Below, piece by piece: positions 1-5,980 of a DNA stretch of 6,643 nucleotides. Each line of letters starts with the position of its first letter. The first letter of the stretch is position 1. Origin of the DNA: an uncultured Bacteroidota bacterium (GTDB lineage Bacteria; Bacteroidota; Bacteroidia; Chitinophagales; Chitinophagaceae); NCBI GenBank assembly GCA_903851455.1, contig CAINOM010000283.1:1-6643 (forward strand), written 5' to 3'. The position numbers were made by a program, and so were the translations under genes. The notes below the pieces were generated by a model. The model was not told where the DNA came from. It did not search any database and saw only the letters and a program-made list of their open reading frames with translations.

Positions 1-1
1 A

Positions 2-73
2 ATGGTTCAGCAATACTTAGAGCATCATAGAGATGAAAGCAATCCGAACGCTGAAAATTTGATCCTGGAGTAG
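2..73 (+). CDS. C-terminal end of a truncated upstream gene
   Basis: An open frame enters from the left edge and runs 23 codons to a TAG at 71-73. The peptide is polar and helix-like, with tail residues NPNAENLILE, which reads like the normal end of a soluble protein rather than random sequence. The first in-window codon is an ATG, but with only 23 codons visible this is more likely an internal Met of a longer gene than a start. A hairpin at 98-118 follows 24 bases after the stop, consistent with the end of a transcription unit. The product cannot be identified from this tail. Sequence left of the window would settle whether the frame continues. Confidence 0.4.
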   Translation: MVQQYLEHHRDESNPNAENLILE

Positions 74-97
74 GAATTTATTCCGGCATACATGAAC

Positions 98-118
98 CTA
101 TGCACTTCCAGTGCATAG
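98..118 (+). terminator. Perfect 9-bp hairpin, possible terminator or operator
   Basis: CTATGCACT at 98-106 and AGTGCATAG at 110-118 are exact reverse complements separated by TCC. The downstream sequence (TAATTTAG) is only weakly T-rich, so this is a poor classical intrinsic terminator. It lies between the stop of the left-edge gene and the promoter of the four-helix bundle gene. It could therefore end the upstream transcript, or act as a dyad operator sitting about 30 bases upstream of the -7 element at 150-157. The symmetry is certain; the role is inference. Confidence 0.4.
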
Positions 119-122
119 TAAT

Positions 123-157
123 TTAGTTCACCGTCTTGTGTATTGTAATTACATTTG
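123..157 (+). promoter_or_regulatory. Bacteroidota-type promoter of the four-helix bundle gene
   Basis: TACATTTG at 150-157 is an exact match to the Bacteroidota -7 consensus TAnnTTTG. The expected -33 TTTG is poorly represented: the best candidate is TTAG at 123-126 with a long 23-base spacer. Transcription would begin near 161-163 and leave a leader of roughly 16-18 bases before the ATG at 179, which agrees with that start codon. Confidence 0.45.
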
Positions 158-178
158 ACATTATAAAACGAACAGCGC

Positions 179-535
179 ATGCAAAATGATCATTCGAAAA
201 ATCCCATGATTCAGCTTTCTATCGAATTTTCAATGATGGTCATTAAGTACGCTGAACAGCTGGAAGGCAACAACAAGCATATCATCGCCGAGCAGGTGCT
301 CAGGAACGGAACTTCCATTGGTGCCTATATCATGGAAGCCCAGAGTGCCGAAAGCACCCCGGAATATTACGACAGGATGAGGGTTGCAGACAGGAAAGCG
401 CATAACACCTGGTATTGGATCTATTTATGCGATCAGATGGCCGGGTACGAGGTGGATACTAAATTGACAAAAAAGCTGGAGCAGATAATGCAATCGCTAC
501 ATAGCATCATTGTATCCGCCGGCAATGCGCAGTAA
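179..535 (+). CDS. Four-helix bundle protein (S23/Avd-like fold)
   Basis: A 118-residue protein, the usual length for the 'four helix bundle protein' family, which is related to the protein encoded in 23S rRNA intervening sequences. What identifies it is the N-terminal NPMIQLSIEFSMMVIKY helix, the signature LRNGTSIGAYIMEA at 41-54, and the third-helix pattern RKAHNTWYWIYLC at 72-84, which matches the family's K-A-x-x-T-x-Y-W-I-x-L core. The fold is all-alpha and forms pentamers in characterised relatives. Its cellular role is not established. A homologous fold (Avd) works with reverse transcriptase in diversity-generating retroelements, but no reverse transcriptase or template repeat is visible here, so this is a stand-alone copy. 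The gene has its own promoter at 150-157. It ends six bases from the stop of the convergent VOC gene, with no terminator hairpin between them. Confidence 0.9.
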   Translation: MQNDHSKNPMIQLSIEFSMMVIKYAEQLEGNNKHIIAEQVLRNGTSIGAYIMEAQSAESTPEYYDRMRVADRKAHNTWYWIYLCDQMAGYEVDTKLTKKLEQIMQSLHSIIVSAGNAQ

Positions 536-541
536 CATGGG

Positions 542-961
542 TTACTTAGTGGTCGCATCGCCAACCATTTTCCCAAACTCTTCATCGTTAGACTCCCACA
601 GCTCTATTTTGTTCCCTTCGGGATCTAAGATGTGAGCGAATTTTCCGTATTCGTATACCTGCATTTCGCCTATTTGCGCAATACCCTCTTTTTTTAGTTC
701 GCCCAGCAGCCATTCCAGGTTTTCCACCCGCAGATTTATCATGAACTCCTTGCCGGATGGCTCAAAGTATTTGGTATCAGCAGGAAAAGTGCTCCAGACA
801 CTAAATCCCTTTTTATCTGGTGCATCTGCATGGCGCCATTCAAAAGTAGTGCCATACTGGTCCGTATTCAGGCCCAGGTGGGTATTGTACCAATTCCGGA
901 TGGCAGCGGGGTCGTTGCACTTAAAGAAAATACCTCCGAGGCTTGTAACTCTTTTGGGCAT
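542..961 (-). CDS. VOC-family (glyoxalase/bleomycin-resistance fold) protein
   Basis: A 139-residue single-domain protein of the vicinal oxygen chelate superfamily. It starts MPKRVTSLGGIFFKCND, where the first beta strand is followed by DPAAIRNWYNTHLGL (residues 17-31), the characteristic helix after strand one. The second betaalphabeta module is FMINLRVENLEWLLGELKKEG (73-93), and the family C-terminal strand pair is KFAHILDPEGNKIELWE (107-123), in which Glu120 occupies the usual metal-ligand position. The substrate is unknown: relatives include glyoxalases, dioxygenases, isomerases and drug-binding proteins. The frame is open for 24 more codons upstream, but those codons would read through the perfect terminator hairpin at 1002-1030 and give a basic, non-family leader, so the ATG at 959-961 is chosen. 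No clear -7 element lies between the terminator and this ATG. Confidence 0.88.
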   Translation of the reverse strand: MPKRVTSLGGIFFKCNDPAAIRNWYNTHLGLNTDQYGTTFEWRHADAPDKKGFSVWSTFPADTKYFEPSGKEFMINLRVENLEWLLGELKKEGIAQIGEMQVYEYGKFAHILDPEGNKIELWESNDEEFGKMVGDATTK

Positions 962-993
962 AAAAACGGATTTGAAGAAAGTCACTGAATATC

Positions 994-1030
994 CTAAAAA
1001 TATAAAGTTCCGGCGAAACCGGAACTTTAT
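994..1030 (-). terminator. Intrinsic terminator after the secreted-paralog pair
   Basis: Bases 1002-1013 and 1019-1030 form a perfect 12-bp stem with a five-base loop. Read on the minus strand, the stem is followed by ATTTTTAGG, with five T at 1000-996. On the plus strand the stem is followed by CAAGTAATAT, with no T run, so the orientation is clear. It begins 24 bases past the stop codon of the second secreted paralog and most likely ends the acyltransferase/UbiD/paralog transcription unit or units. The VOC start codon lies 33 bases further on. Confidence 0.85.
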
Positions 1031-1053
1031 CAAGTAATATAATCAGTAACGTA

Positions 1054-1440
1054 CTAGTAGATCGTAAGGTCGAATTCACCTAGTTTGCTATGCAGCATAG
1101 TACGGTTAGCAGCGAGGTCTGCTTTCAGCGGTAATATGGTTTTATAAAGATCCCGCTGTGTTTTAAGAATTGTTGAATAAGTTGCTTTATCCCCCGGAGT
1201 TGTTGCCACATCAATGCTGTGCTTGCTGTAGCTGAGCACATTTATCATCATATGGTGCAGTGTATCCCAGGTTGCATTGGCAGATGCCATGTTACCGGCA
1301 GCAATATAAGAATCCAGCAGGTTTACCTGCGTTGTGAATGCGGGGGCAGTAACATGCGTTACCTGAGCCGAACTGCGCTGAACGGATGTGATCGTGCAAA
1401 CTGCGGTAAGCAGGAAACAAGCTAATAGAATACGTTTCAT
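1054..1440 (-). CDS. Small secreted helical protein, downstream paralog
   Basis: A 128-residue protein of unknown function. It has a clear Sec signal peptide: Lys-Arg at 2-3, a hydrophobic core ILLACFLLTAVCTITSV, and probable cleavage after SSAQ at residue 26. Cys8 is too close to the N-terminus to be a lipobox. The mature part of about 100 residues is predicted mostly helical, without membrane segments or cysteines. It is the paralog of the adjacent gene at 1486-1866. My gapped hand alignment gives about 77 identities over 126 positions, and the two proteins share DSYI-AGNM, MM-NVL, LY--I--LK-DLA-NR, H-KL-EFD-TIY and the same terminal residues. The start codon is fixed by the shared MKRIL beginning. 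A strong terminator follows the gene. The location is inferred to be the periplasm or exterior. I do not recognise a named domain. Confidence 0.8.
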   Translation of the reverse strand: MKRILLACFLLTAVCTITSVQRSSAQVTHVTAPAFTTQVNLLDSYIAAGNMASANATWDTLHHMMINVLSYSKHSIDVATTPGDKATYSTILKTQRDLYKTILPLKADLAANRTMLHSKLGEFDLTIY

Positions 1441-1462
1441 GATCCCTTATATTGAGGGGGTT

Positions 1463-1470
1463 AAAAGTTA
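1463..1470 (-). promoter_or_regulatory. Possible -7 element before the downstream paralog
   Basis: The minus strand reads TAACTTTT, one base away from TAnnTTTG, 22 bases before the ATG of the 1054-1440 gene, inside the 45-base gap between the two paralogs. The other paralog has a nearly identical TAACTTTA 15 bases before its ATG. The similarity suggests that the promoter region was duplicated along with the gene, but no -33 element is evident and co-transcription is equally possible. Confidence 0.3.
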
Positions 1471-1485
1471 TTTACCTCGCCCCGA

Positions 1486-1866
1486 CTAGTAGATCGTTGC
1501 GTCAAACTCAACAAGCTTGCCATGGATAACCACACGGTTTGTTGCAAGGTCCGTTTTGAGCTTCCATATAGCGCGGTAAAGCGATACCTGGTTAGCAAGG
1601 ATAGTCTTATGTGTAGCGGCATCTGCAGGGGTAGCAGCATCGTGTATGCTGGTCTTGCTCACAGCCAGAACATTTTTCATCATTGCATTCAGCTCGTCAA
1701 ATGTGGACTGCGCCATGGTCATGTTACCGGCACCAATATAGGAGTCCATTTGGTTGACTTTTGTGCTAAATGAGGCAGCCGTTACGGCTTGTGCCGAAGC
1801 ATGCTGAACTGAAGTTACGGTCAAAGAAGCAGTCAGTAAAAAACAGGCGAATAGAATGCGTTTCAT
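1486..1866 (-). CDS. Small secreted helical protein, upstream paralog
   Basis: A 126-residue protein of unknown function with a Sec signal peptide: MKRILFACFLL, then a hydrophobic stretch to residue 20, with likely cleavage after HASAQ at 22-26. The mature chain of 100 residues is predicted to be a bundle of several amphipathic helices. The first covers roughly 32-70, and the last (residues 101-122) carries the conserved NRVVIHGKLVEFD. Loops fall around TPADAATH at 79-86. No cysteines remain after cleavage. It lies directly upstream of its roughly 60% identical paralog, and both end in T-I-Y followed by TAG. It starts 35 bases after the UbiD-like stop codon, so read-through from that gene is possible alongside a weak promoter in the AT-rich gap. 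A role in the envelope is inference from the signal peptide only. Confidence 0.8.
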   Translation of the reverse strand: MKRILFACFLLTASLTVTSVQHASAQAVTAASFSTKVNQMDSYIGAGNMTMAQSTFDELNAMMKNVLAVSKTSIHDAATPADAATHKTILANQVSLYRAIWKLKTDLATNRVVIHGKLVEFDATIY

Positions 1867-1881
1867 TATTTTAAATTTTAC

Positions 1882-1889
1882 TAAAGTTA
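1882..1889 (-). promoter_or_regulatory. Possible -7 element before the upstream paralog
   Basis: The minus strand reads TAACTTTA, a one-base mismatch to TAnnTTTG, 15 bases before the ATG at 1866, in a very AT-rich 35-base gap after the UbiD-like gene. The position suits a short leader. No convincing -33 TTTG is present at 17-23 bases, and the region is AT-rich enough for chance matches. Confidence 0.33.
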
Positions 1890-1901
1890 TAAAAAAATTC
1901 G

Positions 1902-3818
1902 TTATTCACTATCTAAGACAGTAGCACCCCCCCCATATAGTTGGGTTTTATACCTTAAAGATGGAGAAAAAATTATTTCCCCCATCCCTAATTGACTCCA
2001 TTTTTTATCTACAGCCGCTATTGTCTCGTCATTTCCGACAATTATGTTGGGCCATGGACGATCAAAGTTATCTAACTTTTTTGTTTTACGTGTGCCATCC
2101 AGGCCTAAAATGTTGCTTCCACCGAAGAAATTATCCCGTTTCGGGTCCAGGTTATTGCAAAAACGCCATAATACATCTGCTATATCATTGATTTTTACCG
2201 TATGCTCAACATATAGTATTATTTTGATCCCATCAAGCCCGGGTTGCTGGCATAATTGCTGGTGCAACTCAGATACATGGTGCGGGCGCTCTTTTTTTAC
2301 CGAAACAAACAAAACGGGTATTTCCCACTCTTTCGCCAGCTTTTCATTTATCCCTATCACTTCGGGGTAAACAGCCATCATATTTTTCACGGAAAAATCC
2401 GGCTGCAGCTTAAAGGGAACGAACGGGGTTGATATTTCCTCTTCGGTTTTCTTAGTACCGTCTATGCACATTTTGCCGCCAAAACCCAGTTTAGAGCAGC
2501 TATGGTCCAATACGTCCATAGGTCCCTGGCTGAAGTAGATATCCGTAACCGGGTTAACATTATCGATAACATACTTTGTAAGTGCTTTGTAGTCGTCTAT
2601 CTTAATACCGCTGGCGGCTACGCTATCTGTAAGCACCAGGATCTTGTTGAACATCATCTGCCCTGCACCCCACATGGCATTCATTACCTTGGGTCCCTGC
2701 CCCGCATATTCTTTATTGATGGCCGTGATCACCAGGTTATGAAAAACGCCCTCCACCGGCATATTCATGTCCGTGATCTCCGGCACCATCGTCATTTTAA
2801 TGGGTGCAAGGAATATTCGTTCAGTAGCCTTGCCCAGCCACGCATCTTCTTGTGGTGGTATCCCCACTATCGTTGCCGGGTACACCGCATCTTTGCGATG
2901 GGTGATCGCCGTGACATGAAACCTTGGATAAAAATCCGGCAGCGAATAATAACCGGTATGGTCACCAAACGGCCCTTCCCATATCAGGTCCTCATCGGGT
3001 TCCACATAGCCTTCAATGATAAAATCTGCATCCGCAGGGACCTCTAGCTCTGGCTGTGTAATACAGCGCACCAGTTCCACTTTCTTTTTACGCAGGAAAC
3101 CGGCCAGCATATATTCGTCTACATTCTCCGGCAACGGCGCTGTTGCAGAATAGGTATAGACGGGGTCGCCACCAAGGGCCACCGCTACGGGCATACGCTT
3201 ACCCAGCTTCTTGTATTCATTAAAATGGCGTGCAGATACTTTGTGCTTGTGCCAGTGCATGCCGGTCATGGTGGAATCAAATACCTGCATGCGGTACATA
3301 CCTATATTCCGTATGCCGTTATTCGGGTCCTTGGTATGAATGGCCGGGAGGGTGATAAACCTGCCCCCATCTTCGGGCCAGCATTTAAGGATGGGCAATT
3401 TATCAAGGTCCGGTTTTTCCATCACCACTTCCTGGCATGCTCCCCGTCCGCTGATCACCTTGGGCATCCACGATGCAAATTTGCTGAGTTGCGGCAGCAT
3501 TGCCAGCTTTTCAAGGATACCGTTTTTAGGTGCAGATAGCTTTTTGAAAAGATCTTCGATATCGCGGGTCACATCATCAAGGGTATTAACGCCAAGGGCG
3601 ATACACATGCGCCGCTCACTGCCCATTGAGTTGATCAGCAGCGGGAAATCGGTGCCGGTATTTTCAAAAAGAAGCGCCTTATTTCTGTCGGGCGTTTTTG
3701 ACACCCTGTCTGTTATCTCTGCTATCTCTAAAACAGGGTCTACAAAGGTTTTTATTCTTACCAGTTCACCCGCTTGCTCTAATGCCTCAATAAATGCACG
3801 TAACGATTTGTATGCCAT
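1902..3818 (-). CDS. UbiD-family decarboxylase, menaquinone-biosynthesis type
   Basis: A 638-residue cytosolic enzyme of the UbiD family, which uses prenylated FMN supplied by a UbiX partner (not in this window) to decarboxylate aromatic or unsaturated acids. Family landmarks are in order. The N-terminal domain is SLRAFIEALEQAGELVRI (5-22) with VDPVLEIAEITDR. CWPEDGG is at 146-152. NIGMYRMQ at 171-178 has the Asn and Arg used for cofactor and metal binding. MHWHKHK is at 187-193. FIIEGYVEPDE (266-276) and EGPFGDHTGYY (281-291) carry the catalytic acidic residues. The length exceeds E. coli UbiD (about 500). It fits the longer subfamily annotated as menaquinone biosynthesis decarboxylase (SCO4490 type) of the futalosine route; this sub-assignment is from recognition and not proven. 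The extra length looks like a repeated C-terminal subdomain (about 359-456 and 501-580). The start matches the family N-terminus. A perfect -7 element lies four bases upstream. Eight consecutive G near the 3' end encode Gly-Gly-Gly. Confidence 0.93.
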   Translation of the reverse strand: MAYKSLRAFIEALEQAGELVRIKTFVDPVLEIAEITDRVSKTPDRNKALLFENTGTDFPLLINSMGSERRMCIALGVNTLDDVTRDIEDLFKKLSAPKNGILEKLAMLPQLSKFASWMPKVISGRGACQEVVMEKPDLDKLPILKCWPEDGGRFITLPAIHTKDPNNGIRNIGMYRMQVFDSTMTGMHWHKHKVSARHFNEYKKLGKRMPVAVALGGDPVYTYSATAPLPENVDEYMLAGFLRKKKVELVRCITQPELEVPADADFIIEGYVEPDEDLIWEGPFGDHTGYYSLPDFYPRFHVTAITHRKDAVYPATIVGIPPQEDAWLGKATERIFLAPIKMTMVPEITDMNMPVEGVFHNLVITAINKEYAGQGPKVMNAMWGAGQMMFNKILVLTDSVAASGIKIDDYKALTKYVIDNVNPVTDIYFSQGPMDVLDHSCSKLGFGGKMCIDGTKKTEEEISTPFVPFKLQPDFSVKNMMAVYPEVIGINEKLAKEWEIPVLFVSVKKERPHHVSELHQQLCQQPGLDGIKIILYVEHTVKINDIADVLWRFCNNLDPKRDNFFGGSNILGLDGTRKTKKLDNFDRPWPNIIVGNDETIAAVDKKWSQLGMGEIIFSPSLRYKTQLYGGGATVLDSE

Positions 3819-3822
3819 GTGA

Positions 3823-3856
3823 CAAAGGTAAGTAACGATAAATAGTAATCGGGAAA
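3823..3856 (-). promoter_or_regulatory. Promoter of the UbiD-like gene, near the start codon
   Basis: On the minus strand TACCTTTG (3830-3823) matches TAnnTTTG exactly and ends only four bases before the ATG. TTTC at 3856-3853 is a one-mismatch -33 candidate with a 22-base spacer. With the usual distance from the -7 element, transcription would start at or within a base or two of the start codon, implying a leaderless mRNA. It sits in the 54-base gap after the acyltransferase stop codon, so the UbiD-like gene can be expressed independently of it. Confidence 0.55.
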
Positions 3857-3872
3857 CACCCTATAATGAAAA

Positions 3873-4988
3873 CTAATCGCTATCGCGGCCGATCACCAAT
3901 GATGGCTTCATCTTACCGGCAATCCTCTTTCCCAGCCGCATAAAAGGCAGCTCAACACAATAATGCAATATTGTGGAAACAGCAACGATGCAAAGTGTGC
4001 ATAGTCCCGCGATCAGGAAAAAACTAGCTACAGGGTGCGGCCCCGAAAGATATTTCTCGGTATAGAGGTACACCGTATTTATCACCACCACATGCACAAG
4101 GTATACGCCATAGGATATCTTGCCCATGTACACCAGCACTTTATTTTCCAGGAACCGCTGTGCCCTCTTGCTATGGAGAATAGCAACCAGGAATACAAAA
4201 CAGGCAAGGCCGGTATATGTAAAGAAATCAATACCGAGGTAGCCTGCCAGGTATTTATAGGACGGTCCCAGTGGCGAGATACCGTCTATTTGCCTGATCG
4301 AAAAAAGAACCATTGCCCCTATCAATATGGGGTACCTGTATTTAAACCACTTCGTTTCCCTGAACGAAGGGCCTGCAATAGCGTCATAATTGCAACTGGC
4401 CACAACACCAAACAAAAACAGGTAACTGAACATCAGATTATTGCCGATGATCAGCGTCATTACTATGAAGTATGGGATCAGCCGTTTATTCTTTAGCGCC
4501 AGCGCTATGTAAAAGGGCATGAGGAAAGAACCAACCATTTCAAGCGTCAATGTCCAACCCGGATAGTAGAACTTATTATGAAAGTGAAGTAAGAATGCTT
4601 CCTCCCAAAACTCGTACTTGTTGAAGATAAACAGGTCTCTCAGCGTCTGAACGCTCATCTCATTGCGATAAGTGTATAAAGCGCTCCACAAAACAATCAG
4701 AAAGTAAGCAGGGAATAATCGGAATACCCTGGCAACATAGAATTTTTTTACATCAAGTGGCTTACCGAGAACAATGTATTTATACGACAGCACAAAGCCA
4801 CTCAGCACAAAAAAGAAAGAAACAGCATCATTGCCATTGAATACCAGGAAGAAATAACGAACATTCATTTTCTCCTGGTAGGTACGGGCTATGAGGTGGC
4901 TGCCAAAAACCATCAGTGCCGCAATACCGCGTGCGGAGTCCAGGTATTTAAAGTGCTTCTCAGAATTATTGGCCGGGGTCTCGGGCAT
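3873..4988 (-). CDS. Acyltransferase-3 (OafA/YrhL-like) membrane protein
   Basis: A 371-residue integral membrane O-acyltransferase of the acyltransferase-3 family, which typically acetylates or acylates cell-surface sugars at the inner membrane. Diagnostic features: KYLDSARGIAALMVFGSHL (14-32), with the family Arg20 and His31; FFFVLSGFVLSY (58-69); ARVFRLFPAYFL (86-97); YPGWTLTLEMVGSFLMPFY (142-160), with Trp145 and Glu150; KISYGVYLVHVVVI late in the chain; and an amphipathic C-terminal ELPFMRLGKRIAGK. About ten hydrophobic segments are visible, as in the family. There is no SGNH domain, so this is the short form. A TTG codon 12 residues upstream is in frame, but it falls inside a well-formed promoter, so the ATG at 4986-4988 is chosen. 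The acceptor sugar cannot be predicted: no polysaccharide genes are adjacent. It is divergent from the lipoprotein gene. Confidence 0.92.
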   Translation of the reverse strand: MPETPANNSEKHFKYLDSARGIAALMVFGSHLIARTYQEKMNVRYFFLVFNGNDAVSFFFVLSGFVLSYKYIVLGKPLDVKKFYVARVFRLFPAYFLIVLWSALYTYRNEMSVQTLRDLFIFNKYEFWEEAFLLHFHNKFYYPGWTLTLEMVGSFLMPFYIALALKNKRLIPYFIVMTLIIGNNLMFSYLFLFGVVASCNYDAIAGPSFRETKWFKYRYPILIGAMVLFSIRQIDGISPLGPSYKYLAGYLGIDFFTYTGLACFVFLVAILHSKRAQRFLENKVLVYMGKISYGVYLVHVVVINTVYLYTEKYLSGPHPVASFFLIAGLCTLCIVAVSTILHYCVELPFMRLGKRIAGKMKPSLVIGRDSD

Positions 4989-4994
4989 CGCTAA

Positions 4995-5025
4995 TAAAAG
5001 TATACAATTTCCAAAAGATAGCAAA
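4995..5025 (-). promoter_or_regulatory. Promoter of the acyltransferase gene
   Basis: On the minus strand TTTG (5025-5022), a 19-base spacer and TACTTTTA (5002-4995) give the best -33/-7 pair in the window, with a single deviation from TTTG-N19-TAnnTTTG. The -7 element ends six bases before the ATG at 4988, so the leader would be only a couple of bases long. This is the argument against the upstream TTG start at 5024, which overlaps the -33 element. Confidence 0.6.
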
Positions 5026-5093
5026 TCCTGCGTGTTTTGAATTTTAGCAAACCTTTTGCATTGCAGGGCATGCGTTTTCTAATACTCATAGCA

Positions 5094-5115
5094 GCTGCGG
5101 CCTGTTGCCGCAAGC
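5094..5115 (+). other. GC-rich hairpin in the lipoprotein leader
   Basis: GCTGCGGC at 5094-5101 pairs with GCCGCAAGC at 5107-5115 through a five-base loop CTGTT and one bulged A (5112). It is conspicuously GC-rich between AT-rich flanks and ends 44 bases before the lipoprotein ATG. No T run follows, so it is not a terminator. It may be a structured 5' leader element. The interval 5040-5159 is otherwise without a convincing gene, and I could not identify a consensus promoter in it. Confidence 0.4.
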
Positions 5116-5159
5116 AAAAGCGAGGAAACAGAAAATTTAACCTTCAAAATTTTACGATC

Positions 5160-5915
5160 ATGAAAACGACAAAATATCTCATCGCCGCCGCCTTTCTCGC
5201 AACCGGATTGTTTGCGGGTTGTAAAAAAGGCGACTCCAGCTACGGAGTTGCGGCTAACGACAAAGTAATGGGGCCAACCGCCAATATCACCTTCCAGGTG
5301 CAAACAGTACCACAGCGTCCCGGCTACATGCTGCAATGGAACTCAGGTTCGCTTATCACAAGCAAGATCATTTTTAACGGCACAATTCTCAATGGTAATG
5401 TGGGAGAGCTGATGACCTTTGATGCTCCGGCACTAAAAACCATAGATCTCACAAAATCATCACTTACCACATTAGGTTCAGTGAACGTAGCGTACGAAAA
5501 ATACCTGCGGGCATCTTTCGCCGCCGATATCGACCCGATCAACTCTGTGACTTCACTGGTGCTGCAGGGCTATTTTTACCCTGTTCCCCCACCATCAGGT
5601 GTTGCTCCTTTCAGCCCTATTCCTATAGAAATAGCCATCAGTACCCATGCAGTTCTTAATAGCGTGATGCTTTCTAACCTGCTCATAAACAAGAGCAACT
5701 ATGTAGCCACTTTGTCCCTGGATGTTAACCAGCTCACCAGCGGCATAAGCCCGTTCATGCTTACCACTGCCACAATAACCAACGGTACTATACTGATCGA
5801 CAATGAATCTAACCCCGAATTGTTTGGAATAGTGGTTAAAAATCTGGAGAATTATATGATCAACGTTCAGTTATCAGCCCAGTTAATGAATACGGTGTCT
5901 AACCCCGTACAATAG
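5160..5915 (+). CDS. Predicted lipoprotein of unknown function
   Basis: A 251-residue protein starting MKTTKYLIAAAFLATGLFAGC. It has a basic n-region, a hydrophobic core and a lipobox-like FAGC with Cys21, followed by KKGDSS, typical of Bacteroidota lipoproteins anchored in an outer or inner membrane. The mature chain is rich in Ser, Thr, Asn and alternating hydrophobics, suggesting beta-sandwich structure in two halves (about 40-140 and 155-245) joined by a Pro-rich linker at 141-155 (PVPPPSGVAPFSPIP). The late stretch ATITNGTILIDNESNPELFG resembles a repeating strand-turn pattern. I do not recognise a named family. The frame is open for 41 more codons upstream, but that part is basic, non-family and overlaps the leader hairpin, so the ATG giving the signal peptide is chosen. 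It is divergent from the acyltransferase and closed by a strong terminator. Confidence 0.82.
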   Translation: MKTTKYLIAAAFLATGLFAGCKKGDSSYGVAANDKVMGPTANITFQVQTVPQRPGYMLQWNSGSLITSKIIFNGTILNGNVGELMTFDAPALKTIDLTKSSLTTLGSVNVAYEKYLRASFAADIDPINSVTSLVLQGYFYPVPPPSGVAPFSPIPIEIAISTHAVLNSVMLSNLLINKSNYVATLSLDVNQLTSGISPFMLTTATITNGTILIDNESNPELFGIVVKNLENYMINVQLSAQLMNTVSNPVQ

Positions 5916-5928
5916 TAATGATCCGTTC

Positions 5929-5980
5929 AAAACGAAAGAACGCAGGGTAGAAGCCCTGTGTTTTTTCGTTTTTATATTTT
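5929..5980 (+). terminator. Strong intrinsic terminator after the lipoprotein gene
   Basis: Arms 5929-5947 and 5954-5972 form a 19-bp stem with a six-base loop TAGAAG. Seventeen pairs are Watson-Crick and two are G-U when transcribed rightward. The GC core (CAGGG/CCCTG) and the T-rich right arm, continuing as TATATTTTC, fit an intrinsic terminator. On the opposite strand the two wobbles become A-C mismatches, so rightward termination is favoured, though the A-rich left arm could supply a U tract for the convergent DUF6526 transcript too. Confidence 0.85.

Noticed and set aside
179..535. Diversity-generating retroelement suggested by the Avd-like four-helix bundle protein
   Set aside because: No reverse transcriptase, template/variable repeat pair or C-type lectin target is present; stand-alone copies of this family are common in Bacteroidota.
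962..1033. N-terminal extension of the VOC protein by 24 residues
   Set aside because: The extension would translate through the perfect terminator hairpin at 1002-1030 and encodes a basic, Phe-rich segment unlike the family, which begins at MPKRVTSLGG.
1054..1866. Cytochrome b562-like heme protein for the secreted paralogs, prompted by a C-terminal N-R-x-x-x-H-x-K pattern
   Set aside because: The His is conserved, but the expected N-terminal helix Met is replaced by Leu in one paralog, so the axial ligand pair is not kept. The resemblance is too short to support a call.
2502..3047. Long plus-strand open frame opposite the UbiD-like gene
   Set aside because: It lies wholly antisense to a well-conserved enzyme, and its translation is rich in His, Arg and Cys with no domain signature, as expected for a shadow frame.
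4989..5024. TTG start adding 12 residues to the acyltransferase
   Set aside because: It overlaps the -33 and -7 elements of a good promoter, and family proteins normally begin shortly before the LDSARGIAAL-type motif.
5037..5159. N-terminal extension of the lipoprotein, including an internal MRFLILIAAAACC that itself looks like a signal peptide
   Set aside because: The following residues (RKQKRGNRKF) are highly basic, the region contains a GC-rich hairpin, and the downstream ATG gives a complete lipoprotein signal with a lipobox at residue 21.
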